In this document: in pieces, positions 8,282-17,269 of the stretch
Layout of the letters: every line of letters begins with the position of its first letter
Position numbering within the stretch: the stretch's first letter is position 1
Origin: Bacillus sp. FJAT-22090
Lineage (GTDB): Bacteria; Bacillota; Bacilli; Bacillales_A; Planococcaceae
Direction: 5' to 3'
Assembly (NCBI RefSeq): GCF_001278755.1
Contig: NZ_CP012601.1
Location: 62,001 to 126,000, forward strand
Length of the DNA stretch: 64,000 nt
Notes under the pieces: generated by a model
Database searches by the model: none
What the model saw: only the letters and a program-made list of their open reading frames with translations
Told to the model about the DNA's origin: nothing
Position numbers and translations under genes: made by a program

Positions 8282-8709
8282 CTATGTTAGGCTCAGACTG
8301 TAGACAAACTCAAATAAACGAGTTGTTTACAGTCTTTTTTGATAGAACAGGTTTTCTGAAGCTTACCGCTCGCTTTCCGCGGGCGTTGCCCTAACCTCCT
8401 CGCAGCGCTGCTAACTATTCCCGCGAGAGTGTCTCCTTTTTCAACGAACTTCTATAAATACTAATAAAAAAAATTATTAATGGAATGATGGTTTACTAAA
8501 TGAAAAGCGGATAATAGTTAATTGGAGTGGAAGGTGGCGACTCCAGCCGGAATAGTATGAGCTGAAGACCCTGGACTGAGCGTAGCGAAGGAAGCGGCTG
8601 AAGCCATGCCGGCGGAACGCGTCCGCCTGGAACGGAAAGTAACGGGTCCAATGTAAAATTCGAGTATGTGAACAACTTGTCGTTTACATACTGTTAATAA
8701 TTAACATAG
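8282..8709 (-). repeat. Dispersed composite repeat, copy B (inverted)
   Basis: Reading the minus strand gives CGTTCCAGGCGGACGCG, GGCATGGCTTCAGCCGCTTC, CGCTACGCTCAGTCCAGGGT, GGAGTCGCCACCTTCCACTC, TTCGTTGAAAAAGGAGACAC, AACGCCCGCGGAAAGCGAGC and CTACAGTCTGA. That is the same block order as copy C at 41458-42040. An 8-bp inverted repeat, CTATGTTA (8282-8289)/TAACATAG (8702-8709), marks the outer edges. A second hairpin, AGTATGTGAAC/GTTTACATACT, lies at 8663-8692. With the terminator it fills the 605-base gap after lplJ; I see no gene in it. Confidence 0.75.
8295..8340 (+). terminator. Terminator of lplJ formed by repeat end
   Basis: Long near-perfect stem AGACTGTAGACAAACTC (8295-8311)/GAGTTGTTTACAGTCT (8320-8335) with a T run to 8340. 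The hairpin is also the end of copy B, so the repeat appears to supply the terminator. Confidence 0.75.
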
Positions 8710-8858
8710 CCAACTAGATAAAAACCATCATTTTTAGTTATCAGAGCATACATTTTAAATTGGAATTTATACAATTTAATTACAGTCTAGTCTTCAAGCT
8801 CGCTGTCGCTTTTCTTTATGATATGATAGAGGGAGATTGCTTGTTGAGGAGGATTCAA

Positions 8859-9563
8859 GTGACGGAACATCGTGTTTTAGTAGTAGAGGATGATCGTAAA
8901 ATCGCTGCATTACTTGCAGATACTTTACGTAAATACCATTATGAGGTACATACCATTCAAGATTTCGACAACATTATCGAGGAGTTTCAAATTTTTGATC
9001 CTCATCTTATATTATTAGACGTAAATTTACCTTCATATGATGGGTATTATTGGTGCCGACAGCTTCGCCAATATACAACTTGCCCTATAATTTTTGTTTC
9101 CGCAAGATCAGGGGAAATGGATCAGGTGTTTGCACTTGAAAATGGAGGAGATGATTTTATAACGAAACCTTTTCATTATGAAATCGTCCTTGCGAAAATA
9201 CGTAGTCATTTAAGAAGAACTTATGGTGAATATGCAGCGAAGCAGGAAGAGCGAATTGTAAAAGTAGGAAAGTTGCAGCTATTTTTAGAAAGAATGGAAC
9301 TGCATACTCCTTCTGAAGAAATACCTTTGCAAAAGAAGGAATGTACGATATTAGATTTGCTTATGAGAAGTTATCCAAAACTTGTAACAAGAGAAAAATT
9401 GCTTGAGGATTTATGGGATGACCAATCGTTTGTTGATGAAAACACCTTAAATGTTAATATGACTCGAGTTCGGAAAAAGCTTGCTGATTACAAGGTAACA
9501 TCGACAATTGAAACGGTTCGAGGAGCGGGCTATCGATTGATAGTAAGTCCGGAGGAATCTTAA
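8859..9563 (+). CDS. BceR-type response regulator
   Basis: A 234-aa OmpR-family regulator. GTG 8859 is chosen because GGAGGA lies seven bases upstream and the product then begins MTEHRVLVVEDD; earlier in-frame ATGs give an unlikely N-terminal extension. Receiver residues are D11/D12, phospho-acceptor D54 (ILLDVNLP) and K103 (ITKPF). The winged helix ends TIETVRGAGYRL. It is followed after one base by an intramembrane-sensing kinase and an ABC transporter, so it most likely activates the transporter genes in response to a cell-envelope peptide antibiotic. Confidence 0.92.
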   Translation: MTEHRVLVVEDDRKIAALLADTLRKYHYEVHTIQDFDNIIEEFQIFDPHLILLDVNLPSYDGYYWCRQLRQYTTCPIIFVSARSGEMDQVFALENGGDDFITKPFHYEIVLAKIRSHLRRTYGEYAAKQEERIVKVGKLQLFLERMELHTPSEEIPLQKKECTILDLLMRSYPKLVTREKLLEDLWDDQSFVDENTLNVNMTRVRKKLADYKVTSTIETVRGAGYRLIVSPEES

Positions 9564-9564
9564 G

Positions 9565-10611
9565 ATGTTTCGTTTATTTATGCGTGAACATTTAATCTTT
9601 CTAATCTTTCAGTTTTTATTAGTATTATTTATTATGCTCTTATATTGGCTAGATGGCTTCCGTAACGTAGATACAGCAATCTATTCAATTGTTATTAGTA
9701 GTATATTGACGATCACCTTTTTAGGGACATTATTTGTTAAAAAATATTCTTTTTATAAAAAGATTCTTTCTGTACCAACAAAGATTGAGGTTGTACTCCA
9801 AAAAGAAGCCCAATCCCCAGAGATTAAACAGGTGGAATTGTATTTGCAGCATATTTACCGATTGTATCAAAAAGAAGTGCAACTATTATATGCAAGGCAA
9901 AATAGGCATTTGCAATTTATGAATAGTTGGGTTCATCAGATGAAAACTCCTATTTCTGTTTTAGAACTTATGATACAGGAAAAAGAAGTGATAGATTCAT
10001 TAAGTGTGTCGGAAGAAACAGATCGACTAAAAAGAGGGTTAGAGGCTGTTTTAATGAATGCAAGGCTTGATACTTTCGAAGAGGATATGCAAATCGAACA
10101 AGTAGATTTAAAACAATTAGTTACGCAAGTTGTGACAGAGAATAAACGCTTATTCATTGGTAATCATGTGTTTCCTGTCATTTCAATTGAGGAAAATTGC
10201 ATGATTACGACGGATAGAAAATGGATTCATTTTGTTATTGCTCAGTTTTTGACGAACGCAGTGAAGTATACATTTGAGAAAAATAAGAAGGTATATTTTG
10301 AAACGACCAAAAAAGACTATAAGATTATATTCTCCGTTAGAGATGAAGGGATTGGAATACCGGCTTCAGATATAAAAAGGGTGACAAAAGCATTTTTTAC
10401 TGGAGAAAATGGGAGAAAAACAGGCGAATCTACTGGAATGGGCTTATACTTGGCTCAAGAAATTTGCAATCGTTTAGGGCATGAAATGAAAATATCTACT
10501 ACAGTAGGAGAAGGCACGACTGTCTCTATCATGTTTAAACAGCAGGAACAAGAAGAACGGAGCGAGAATGATGTCGATATTATTACTGGAAGAAGTGACG
10601 AAAGTATATGA
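9565..10611 (+). CDS. BceS-type intramembrane-sensing histidine kinase
   Basis: A 348-aa kinase. Two membrane helices (about 9-28 and 38-58) are separated by only about 10 residues, so no extracellular sensor domain exists; such kinases are activated through the partner BceAB transporter. The dimerisation helix carries WVHQMKTPISV with phospho-acceptor H124. The ATPase domain has FLTNAVKYT, DEGIGIP and ESTGMGLYLA. It is preceded by GGAGGA at the end of the regulator gene. The end overlaps the ATPase gene by 44 bases. Confidence 0.92.
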   Translation: MFRLFMREHLIFLIFQFLLVLFIMLLYWLDGFRNVDTAIYSIVISSILTITFLGTLFVKKYSFYKKILSVPTKIEVVLQKEAQSPEIKQVELYLQHIYRLYQKEVQLLYARQNRHLQFMNSWVHQMKTPISVLELMIQEKEVIDSLSVSEETDRLKRGLEAVLMNARLDTFEEDMQIEQVDLKQLVTQVVTENKRLFIGNHVFPVISIEENCMITTDRKWIHFVIAQFLTNAVKYTFEKNKKVYFETTKKDYKIIFSVRDEGIGIPASDIKRVTKAFFTGENGRKTGESTGMGLYLAQEICNRLGHEMKISTTVGEGTTVSIMFKQQEQEERSENDVDIITGRSDESI

Positions 10612-11344
10612 AGGAAAGGTAGCCCATCTTGCTATCAATCAATTGAGTTTTGAAGTGGAAAAAGGAGAATTCCTTGCCGTAATGGGCCCTTCTGGTAGTG
10701 GGAAAACTACATTGCTGAATATTATCTCTACAATCGACCGTCCAACTTCAGGAAACATTTTAATCGATGGAACAGATCCTGTTCAACTTGCAAAGAATGA
10801 TTTATCACTATTTAGAAGAAGACAGCTTGGTTTTGTATTTCAAGACTTTAATTTGCTTCCAGCATTAACAGTGGAAGAAAATATGGTTTTACCTTTAACA
10901 CTTGACGGACAACCTGTTGAAGTGATGAAACAGAGGGTAGAGGATATTGCGAAGCACTTAGATTTATCAGGGATACTAGAAAAAAGACCTACCGAAATTT
11001 CCGGAGGACAAGCTCAGAGGACTGCTATTGGACGTGCTCTTATACATGAACCTGGCATCATCCTAGCAGATGAACCGACTGGAAATTTAGATTCAAAATC
11101 AGCAAAGGATGTACTTGAAATACTCACACAAGTAAATAAAAAAAGTAAAACAACGATTATCATGGTAACACATGATCCAATAGCAGCAAGTTATTGTGAT
11201 CGTGTTCTATTTATAAAAGACGGAGAATATTTTAACGAAATATATAAAGATGACCGAAGACAAACATTTTTCCAACGCATATTAAATATTTTGTCTTTAT
11301 TGGGTGGAAATGTAAATGACCTTTCAACAATTCGCTTATCATAA
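10568..11344 (+). CDS. BceA-type ABC transporter ATPase
   Basis: A 258-aa nucleotide-binding subunit. Walker A GPSGSGKT is at 40-47, the signature ISGGQAQR near 141 and Walker B ILADEPTGNLD near 161-171, followed by the switch histidine in TIIMVTHD. This is the MacB/BceA subfamily. Start is ATG 10568 or 10571; both follow GGAG (10559-10562). It overlaps the kinase upstream and the permease downstream (29 bases), indicating tight co-translation of the detoxification module. Confidence 0.92.
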   Translation: MMSILLLEEVTKVYEGKVAHLAINQLSFEVEKGEFLAVMGPSGSGKTTLLNIISTIDRPTSGNILIDGTDPVQLAKNDLSLFRRRQLGFVFQDFNLLPALTVEENMVLPLTLDGQPVEVMKQRVEDIAKHLDLSGILEKRPTEISGGQAQRTAIGRALIHEPGIILADEPTGNLDSKSAKDVLEILTQVNKKSKTTIIMVTHDPIAASYCDRVLFIKDGEYFNEIYKDDRRQTFFQRILNILSLLGGNVNDLSTIRLS

Positions 11345-13253
11345 TGTAATTCGAAATAGTCGTGTGTATGCTGCCTTTTTTATGGCAAGTATTTTCTCCG
11401 TAATGGTGTTTTTTATTTATTCCATGTTGATGTTTCATCCGAATATTGAGGATAAATTCTTAAGAGATATTGCATTTGGTGGAATGCTTATTGCAGAAAT
11501 TATCCTCATTATTTTTACATTGTTCTTTTTGTTTTATTCGATGAGTGCCTTCCTACAGGCTAGATCTAAAGAGTTCGGGCTATTATTAAATTTAGGTATG
11601 GAAAAATCACAATTAAATCGTTTGGTTTTCTTAGAAACAATGATTCTAGGAGCTATATCTATTACGGTGGGGATTTTTTGGGGTTTTGCCTTCTCGAAAT
11701 TTTTCTTTATGGTTATTCGAGAATTGTTTCTTTTAGATAGTCTACCTCTTTATTTATCTTGGAAGCCATTTACACTAACAATCGTTGTTTTTTTATCCTT
11801 ATTTATCATTATTTCGATCAGCGGTGTTGTTTTCATTCGTAAAAAAGAAATTATTCAATTGCTTAAAGGATATTGGAAAGCTGATGAGCAAGTAGCGTAT
11901 GCAAAGTGGAAAGCAATTTTGGGTTTAGTTTTGCTGCTTACTGCCTATAGTCTAGTTCTACTTTCTCTCTTTAAGATGACCTTTTGGATTACGTTTGTCA
12001 TCATTATCCTTGCGATTGTTGGTACTTACTTGTTTTTCACTGATAGTATGTTGTATATAATAAACCAAATTCGCAAAAGAAAATCCTTTTACTGGCGTCC
12101 TTTTCATTTAATTGTTTTTGCGGATGGATCGATTAAAATCCGAGAAAATGCACGTATGTTTTTTGTCGTAACAATCGTATCAACTATCGCTTTTTTGTCA
12201 GTGGGAGTTGTTACATCTTTTACTTCCTTTACTGCACAATATCGTGAATTAAATCCGATTAGTATTTTTTACTCCAGTGATTGGGATAATCCTTTTGAGA
12301 AAGAACATATTATGAAGCTATCCCAAGAGCTTCAAAGAGAAAGCTTATCGTATGAGCTTGTGAAATTTAATGTGAAAGAGCAAACTTCTTCCAGTTCACA
12401 AGAAGTAGTAAATGTGATAAAAGAATCAGAAGTAAATAGCTTGGCGCTTTCATTAAAAATACCTTTAGTTGATTTGACTCAAGGGGAAGCGATATTAGTA
12501 CCAAACACTCAGGAGGACATAGGAAATCTTAGCCCCCAAGAGGAACAAACTGTGTTAGAAGAGAGCAGTGTACCTATTCATATAATAGGGGAATTCGAAC
12601 ATTATATATTCCCTTCATTAGCAATCAATCAGCGAACAATAATTATTAGCGATGAAGATTTTCAGTTAGTGACAGAGCCTCTGTCTGGCTATGGACTGAA
12701 AGAATCTAGGACAACCTTTTATGCCTTTCATGTTCCAGAATGGCTAAGAACAAAGGAAGTAGGAGCAGATATTGATAGAATAATGGTGGAGTCAATGGGT
12801 ACTTCAAAGGTAAATCCAAATCCATTTTATTTTGTTAATCCAGGTTTAAATTATTCCATCATACGTGCAACATTTTCATTGTTACTATTTACGGGATTAC
12901 TTGTAGCAGCAGTATTGTTACTTGCAGCAGGAAGCTTTGTGTATTTTAAATTGTATACCGATTTAGAGAGAGATAAGAAACAATATGATGTCCTTCGAAG
13001 AATGGGTGTAACCGATCATGAACTAGTAAAAATCGTTAATAGACAATTGATTCCACAATTCTTTTTACCTTGGGGACTTGCCATGGTGCATAGTACATTT
13101 TCGTTTATTTACCTACAGGCAGTTTGGGTAGATTTAGCAGCAGTTTCTATCGCGAAAGAAATGCTTTTCGTTTTAATCGCATTCACTGTGATTCAAGTAG
13201 CTTATTTTTACTTAATTCGATGGAGATATATAGCCCATATTCAAGCGTATTGA
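11316..13253 (+). CDS. BceB-type ABC transporter permease
   Basis: A 645-aa FtsX-domain permease. It begins MTFQQFAYHNVIRNSRVYAA, like BceB. Four membrane helices come first (to about 170), then several near 190-310. A large extracellular domain of roughly 215 residues (about 315-530) follows, then three final helices. The long loop is where BceB-family transporters engage peptide antibiotics such as bacitracin, or their lipid targets. With the preceding three genes this is a complete R-S-A-B module. The specific antibiotic cannot be read from sequence. Confidence 0.92.
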   Translation: MTFQQFAYHNVIRNSRVYAAFFMASIFSVMVFFIYSMLMFHPNIEDKFLRDIAFGGMLIAEIILIIFTLFFLFYSMSAFLQARSKEFGLLLNLGMEKSQLNRLVFLETMILGAISITVGIFWGFAFSKFFFMVIRELFLLDSLPLYLSWKPFTLTIVVFLSLFIIISISGVVFIRKKEIIQLLKGYWKADEQVAYAKWKAILGLVLLLTAYSLVLLSLFKMTFWITFVIIILAIVGTYLFFTDSMLYIINQIRKRKSFYWRPFHLIVFADGSIKIRENARMFFVVTIVSTIAFLSVGVVTSFTSFTAQYRELNPISIFYSSDWDNPFEKEHIMKLSQELQRESLSYELVKFNVKEQTSSSSQEVVNVIKESEVNSLALSLKIPLVDLTQGEAILVPNTQEDIGNLSPQEEQTVLEESSVPIHIIGEFEHYIFPSLAINQRTIIISDEDFQLVTEPLSGYGLKESRTTFYAFHVPEWLRTKEVGADIDRIMVESMGTSKVNPNPFYFVNPGLNYSIIRATFSLLLFTGLLVAAVLLLAAGSFVYFKLYTDLERDKKQYDVLRRMGVTDHELVKIVNRQLIPQFFLPWGLAMVHSTFSFIYLQAVWVDLAAVSIAKEMLFVLIAFTVIQVAYFYLIRWRYIAHIQAY

Positions 13254-13255
13254 CC

Positions 13256-13287
13256 AAAAAGCATCATGCTACTATGATGCTTTTTTT
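13256..13287 (+). terminator. Terminator of the Bce-like operon
   Basis: Perfect 12-bp stem AAAAAGCATCAT/ATGATGCTTTTT, loop GCTACT, then T's. Confidence 0.88.
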
Positions 13288-13311
13288 GTATTCTTTGTTC
13301 TTTAATTTTTA

Positions 13312-13340
13312 TTGAATTATCAAAACTTTTTTTATATAAT
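13312..13340 (+). promoter_or_regulatory. Sigma-A promoter of lcfB
   Basis: TTGAAT (13312-13317), 17-bp spacer, TATAAT (13335-13340), upstream of the FadR-type palindrome and the lcfB start. Confidence 0.75.
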
Positions 13341-13354
13341 AAATAAAGGGATAA

Positions 13355-13372
13355 TGAATGAATATTCATTCA
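13355..13372 (+). promoter_or_regulatory. FadR (Bacillus TetR-type) operator
   Basis: TGAATGAATATTCATTCA is a perfect 18-bp palindrome matching the Bacillus FadR (YsiA) consensus TGAATGAMTANTCATTCA. It starts 14 bases after the -10 box, where binding would block transcription. In B. subtilis lcfB belongs to the FadR regulon, released by long-chain acyl-CoA. Confidence 0.85.
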
Positions 13373-13394
13373 AATTAATGAGGGGGACGAGAAT

Positions 13395-14945
13395 ATGAGT
13401 TTAGTTTCACGTGTTCAACAAATTGCTACACAGCATCCTGAAAAAATTGCGTATCATTTTATGGGGTCTGATACGACTTATGCGGAATTTGAACATTCGA
13501 TAGAACGATTTGCTACTGCACTCCGCTCACTAGGAATTGAAAAAGGAGATCATGTTGGTTTTTTACTTGGAAACTCACCACATTTTCTCATTTCTCTTTA
13601 TGCTACGATGCGGTTAGGGGCAACTGCGGTACCAATCAATCCTATTTATACGCCTGATGAAATCAGTTATATTGTCAAAAATAGTGATGCTAAAGCAATT
13701 ATTGCATTAGATGCATTACTCCCTTTAGTTGAAAGAGCAGCAGGTATTTTTACTTCTGTTGAAAATTATGTTATTTGTGAGACTCAAGCGGATACAGTAG
13801 AGAAACTAGCTACATTACCGGATTCTTTAAAAGCAAAAGTGAAATCGTTTTCATTTTTAATTAAGTCTACTACACCTGATGTTATACCTGTAGAAGTTTC
13901 AGAAGAGGATACTGCTGTAATTTTATATACTTCAGGGACAACAGGTCATCCAAAAGGGGCAATGCTTACATATAAAAATATTTATTCTAATGCACGAGAT
14001 GTAGCGGAGTATTTAAGTATTAATACGGATGACCGTGTCATTACAACTCTTCCTGTATTCCATGTATTTGCGCTTACGGTTGTCGTTAATGCTCCATTAT
14101 TAGTTGGAGCCACATTATTATTAGTTCCTAAATTTAGTCCACAAGATGTATTTAAAATTGGCAAAGAGCATAAGGCAACAATTTTTGCTGGAGTTCCGAC
14201 AATGTTCAATTTCTTGTATCAATATCCAGAAGGAGATGTAGAAGATTTTTCAACGATTCGTTTAGCAATTTCTGGTGGTTCTTCATTACCAGTTGCATTA
14301 CTACATAACTTCGAGGAAAAATTTAACGTGCGTATTTCAGAAGGCTACGGATTATCGGAGGCCTCCCCAGTAACATGCTTCAATCCGATTGACCGTGAAC
14401 GTAAGCCAGGATCCATTGGAACAAATATTGTCAATGTGGAGAATAAAGTAGTAAACGAGCTTGGAGAAGAGGTACCTGTAGGCGAAGTAGGAGAACTAAT
14501 CGTTAAAGGTCCAAACGTCATGAAGGGCTATTATAAAATGCCTGAAGAAACGGAAAACGCTATTCGAAATGGTTGGTTGTATACAGGAGACCTTGCAAGA
14601 CAAGACGAGGAAGGTTACTTCTACATAGTCGATCGCAAGAAAGATATGATTATAGTAGGAGGATACAATGTTTACCCACGTGAAGTGGAAGAAGTTTTGT
14701 TTGGACATCCAGGTATTGTGGAAGCGGCTGTAGTTGGTATTCCTGACCTTAACTTTGGGGAAGAGGTATTAGCATTTGTTGTGAAAAAAGATACGTCTTT
14801 AACTGAAGAGGAGCTACATGAATATTGTGCTGAAAAACTTGCAAAGTACAAAATACCTAAGAAGTTTGAATTTTTAGAGGAACTTCCAAAAAATACGACA
14901 GGAAAAATATTACGTCGTTCATTAAAAGAACAAACTGTTCAATAG
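13395..14945 (+). CDS. lcfB: Long-chain fatty-acid-CoA ligase
   Basis: A 516-aa ANL-superfamily enzyme that activates fatty acids to acyl-CoA via an acyl-AMP, the first step of beta-oxidation. The P-loop-like motif YTSGTTGHPKG is at 178-188. GYGLSEASP, YTGDLARQDEEG, the hinge IVDRKKD and the C-terminal catalytic lysine in NTTGKILRR are present. The start follows AGGGGG. The promoter carries an exact FadR palindrome, so it is probably repressed until fatty acids are available. B. subtilis lcfB (yhfL) is likewise close to lplJ and yhfH, supporting orthology. Confidence 0.94.
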   Translation: MSLVSRVQQIATQHPEKIAYHFMGSDTTYAEFEHSIERFATALRSLGIEKGDHVGFLLGNSPHFLISLYATMRLGATAVPINPIYTPDEISYIVKNSDAKAIIALDALLPLVERAAGIFTSVENYVICETQADTVEKLATLPDSLKAKVKSFSFLIKSTTPDVIPVEVSEEDTAVILYTSGTTGHPKGAMLTYKNIYSNARDVAEYLSINTDDRVITTLPVFHVFALTVVVNAPLLVGATLLLVPKFSPQDVFKIGKEHKATIFAGVPTMFNFLYQYPEGDVEDFSTIRLAISGGSSLPVALLHNFEEKFNVRISEGYGLSEASPVTCFNPIDRERKPGSIGTNIVNVENKVVNELGEEVPVGEVGELIVKGPNVMKGYYKMPEETENAIRNGWLYTGDLARQDEEGYFYIVDRKKDMIIVGGYNVYPREVEEVLFGHPGIVEAAVVGIPDLNFGEEVLAFVVKKDTSLTEEELHEYCAEKLAKYKIPKKFEFLEELPKNTTGKILRRSLKEQTVQ

Positions 14946-14952
14946 AATAATT

Positions 14953-14983
14953 AACTGCTCCTTTTATAAGGTGCAGTTTTTTT
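14953..14983 (+). terminator. Terminator of lcfB
   Basis: Stem AACTGCTCCTT/AAGGTGCAGTT (one mismatch) followed by a T run. Confidence 0.82.
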
Positions 14984-15004
14984 ATATGATTAAGAAGGGA
15001 AATG

Positions 15005-15021
15005 ATTTCGAGTGTCGAAAT
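15005..15021 (+). promoter_or_regulatory. Palindrome upstream of yuxL
   Basis: ATTTCGAGTGTCGAAAT has perfect 7-bp arms and a 3-base centre, 36 bases before the start codon. It is a possible operator; I do not recognise the regulator. Confidence 0.35.
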
Positions 15022-15057
15022 AAATGAAAGTAAGAAATTGAAAGTGGGGATATAGAG

Positions 15058-17034
15058 ATGGCAAAAAGAAAGTTAGAAGCAAAGGATTTATTTAAACTTC
15101 ATTCTATAACAAGTCCAGTACTATCACCTAGTGGGAAAGAAGCGGTATTTATACGGACACAAATGGATGAAAAGGACAATAAATATTATGCTCATTTATA
15201 TCATTTAAATTTAAACACAGAAGAAATTACTCAGTGGACACATAAGAAAGAACGAGTATCCTCCCCTAAGTGGTCTAGGGACGGAAAGTATATTGCTTTC
15301 TTATCTAATCGCGAAGAAAAGAATCAAATTTATATTCTACCTTCTGCTGGAGGAGAAGCGAAGCAACTTACAACTATGGAAAAAGGAATTTCTAGCTATC
15401 TATGGTCACCATGTGGAAAGAAAATTTGGTTTACAGCCCCTTTAAAAGAAGGGAAATCATGGACAGATGAACCAGAAAAGGATGAAAAAAAGCTACCAGA
15501 GGCGTATGTAGTAGATAAAATGAAATACCATGCAGATGGTGCTGGACTATTGCCAGTAGATGTTTACAAACAAATTGGCTCGATCGACATAGAGACTGCT
15601 GAAATTACTCCATTCACGGAAGGCAACTATCAATATAATTTGCAGGCGGTTTCTCATGATGGGAAGAAGCTTGTTATAGGTGTGAACCGTGAGGAAAATC
15701 AAGATTTTTCATTTACCCAACCAATGTATCTTGTCGATATTGATACGAAGGAAGAAACAGAAATAATAAATGAGGATGGTTATTTTGGAGGTGCCGCATT
15801 TTCAAAGGATGATCAGTATCTCGCATTTGTTGGGATGCCTCGTACTTACCAAAATGCAACCCATGCAGAAGTATATGTATATGAAGTAAATTCTGGCATA
15901 CGACAAATAATAACTGAAGGCTTTGATGCACCAGTTGGCGACTATGCGGCTGCAGACTTTCAACAAGGGGCAAGTGCACCTGATGTAGTATGGACAGATG
16001 ACAATCACTTGTACTTCCAAGTGTCGACAATGGGAGATATACGTCTTTATTTTGCATCATTAGAAGGTGAATTGTATCCTGCAACAGGAGAAGATGAGCA
16101 TGTGTATGGGTATGATGTGGATTCAACAGGGACGTTTGCGCTAGTTACAGTTAGCAACCCAATATTTCCCGGGGAATTATTTAGGCAGAATTTGGCGACT
16201 GGTGAAAGAAAAGTACTTACTCAATTTAACAAGGATTATCTAAATGATGTGGAACTTGTCGAACCAGAGGCTATTGTCTTTAAGGGAGCAAAAGATTGGG
16301 ATGTGCATGGATGGTTGATGAAACCGGTAGGATATGAAGAAGGCAATAAGTATCCACTTATTGTAGAAATACATGGTGGACCTCATGCGATGTATGGCAA
16401 CACATTCTTTCACGAGCTGCAGTTGTTAGCAGCAGAAGGATATGGAGTGTTATATGTAAATCCTCGCGGAAGTCATAGTTATAGTCAAAACTTCGTAGAC
16501 GCAGTTCGTGGTGACTATGGTGGAGGAGACTATGAGGATATCATGGCGGGACTTGATTATGTATTAAAGGAAAATGACTGGATAGATGATTCACGACTTG
16601 GCGTTACTGGAGGAAGCTATGGTGGATTTATGACGAATTGGATAGTAGGACATACGAATCGCTTTAAAGCTGCTGTTACTCAACGTTCCATTTCGAACTG
16701 GGTAAGCTTTTTTGGGGTATCAGATATCGGTTATTACTTTACTCCATGGCAAATTGGTGCTGATATGACAGATATCGATAAGCTATGGGATGCATCTCCA
16801 TTGAAATATGCTGCTAACGTGGAAACTCCATTACTTATATTGCACAGTGAGAATGACTACCGTTGTCCTATTGAACAAGGGCAGCAATTGTATATAACAC
16901 TAAAGGCAATGGGAAAAGAAACAAGCTTTGTCCGCTTCCCAAAAGCGGATCATAATCTATCCAGAGTTGGCTTGCCTAATTTAAGATTGACTCGATTGGA
17001 ACAAATTACAGGATGGTTCAATAAATATATATAA
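15058..17034 (+). CDS. yuxL: S9 family prolyl-oligopeptidase-type serine peptidase
   Basis: A 658-aa acylaminoacyl-peptidase-like enzyme, close to B. subtilis YuxL in length. The N-terminal half (about 1-390) is a beta-propeller with WD40-like repeats (SPKWSRDGKYIAFLSN). The C-terminal alpha/beta-hydrolase has nucleophile S520 in GGSYGGFM, D600 in SENDYRC and H632 in KADHNLSR, plus the oxyanion-region HGGPHAMYG. It would cleave short peptides in the cytoplasm; no signal peptide is seen. The start is preceded by a GTGGGGAT ribosome site. Monocistronic, with a long bidirectional hairpin downstream. Confidence 0.93.
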   Translation: MAKRKLEAKDLFKLHSITSPVLSPSGKEAVFIRTQMDEKDNKYYAHLYHLNLNTEEITQWTHKKERVSSPKWSRDGKYIAFLSNREEKNQIYILPSAGGEAKQLTTMEKGISSYLWSPCGKKIWFTAPLKEGKSWTDEPEKDEKKLPEAYVVDKMKYHADGAGLLPVDVYKQIGSIDIETAEITPFTEGNYQYNLQAVSHDGKKLVIGVNREENQDFSFTQPMYLVDIDTKEETEIINEDGYFGGAAFSKDDQYLAFVGMPRTYQNATHAEVYVYEVNSGIRQIITEGFDAPVGDYAAADFQQGASAPDVVWTDDNHLYFQVSTMGDIRLYFASLEGELYPATGEDEHVYGYDVDSTGTFALVTVSNPIFPGELFRQNLATGERKVLTQFNKDYLNDVELVEPEAIVFKGAKDWDVHGWLMKPVGYEEGNKYPLIVEIHGGPHAMYGNTFFHELQLLAAEGYGVLYVNPRGSHSYSQNFVDAVRGDYGGGDYEDIMAGLDYVLKENDWIDDSRLGVTGGSYGGFMTNWIVGHTNRFKAAVTQRSISNWVSFFGVSDIGYYFTPWQIGADMTDIDKLWDASPLKYAANVETPLLILHSENDYRCPIEQGQQLYITLKAMGKETSFVRFPKADHNLSRVGLPNLRLTRLEQITGWFNKYI

Positions 17035-17042
17035 GAATAGAT

Positions 17043-17082
17043 AAAAGCCCTTCATTTCCTGTGTAGAAATGAAGGGCTTTTT
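17043..17082 (+). terminator. Terminator of yuxL
   Basis: Stem AAAAGCCCTTCATTTC/GAAATGAAGGGCTTTT with loop CTGTGTA, ending in T's. Confidence 0.9.
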
Positions 17083-17085
17083 GAT

Positions 17086-17211
17086 AATCGGATACTAACT
17101 ACTCAGAATCGGATAATGAACACTAATAATCGGATAATAACTACTGTAAATCGGATAATAATCACATAGATATGGATAAAAACCACTCAGAGTCGGATAA
17201 TCCATATTTAT
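17086..17211. repeat. 21-bp tandem array, six units (CGGATAAT type)
   Basis: Units start at 17086, 17107, 17128, 17149, 17170 and 17191, an exact 21-base register throughout. The consensus is AATCGGATAAT followed by AACTACTCAG; the first half is best conserved. No spacers and no open frame. It lies between the yuxL terminator and the converging permease gene. Confidence 0.9.
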
Positions 17212-17269
17212 ACCCTGACTGAAATTTGACCATTATAGATAGAAACGATTAATTAAATTATCATTCAAG

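Noticed and set aside
17086-17211. 21-bp arrays (here and 29442-29546) as CRISPR
   Set aside because: No unique spacers; the whole sequence is repeat, and the unit is too short.
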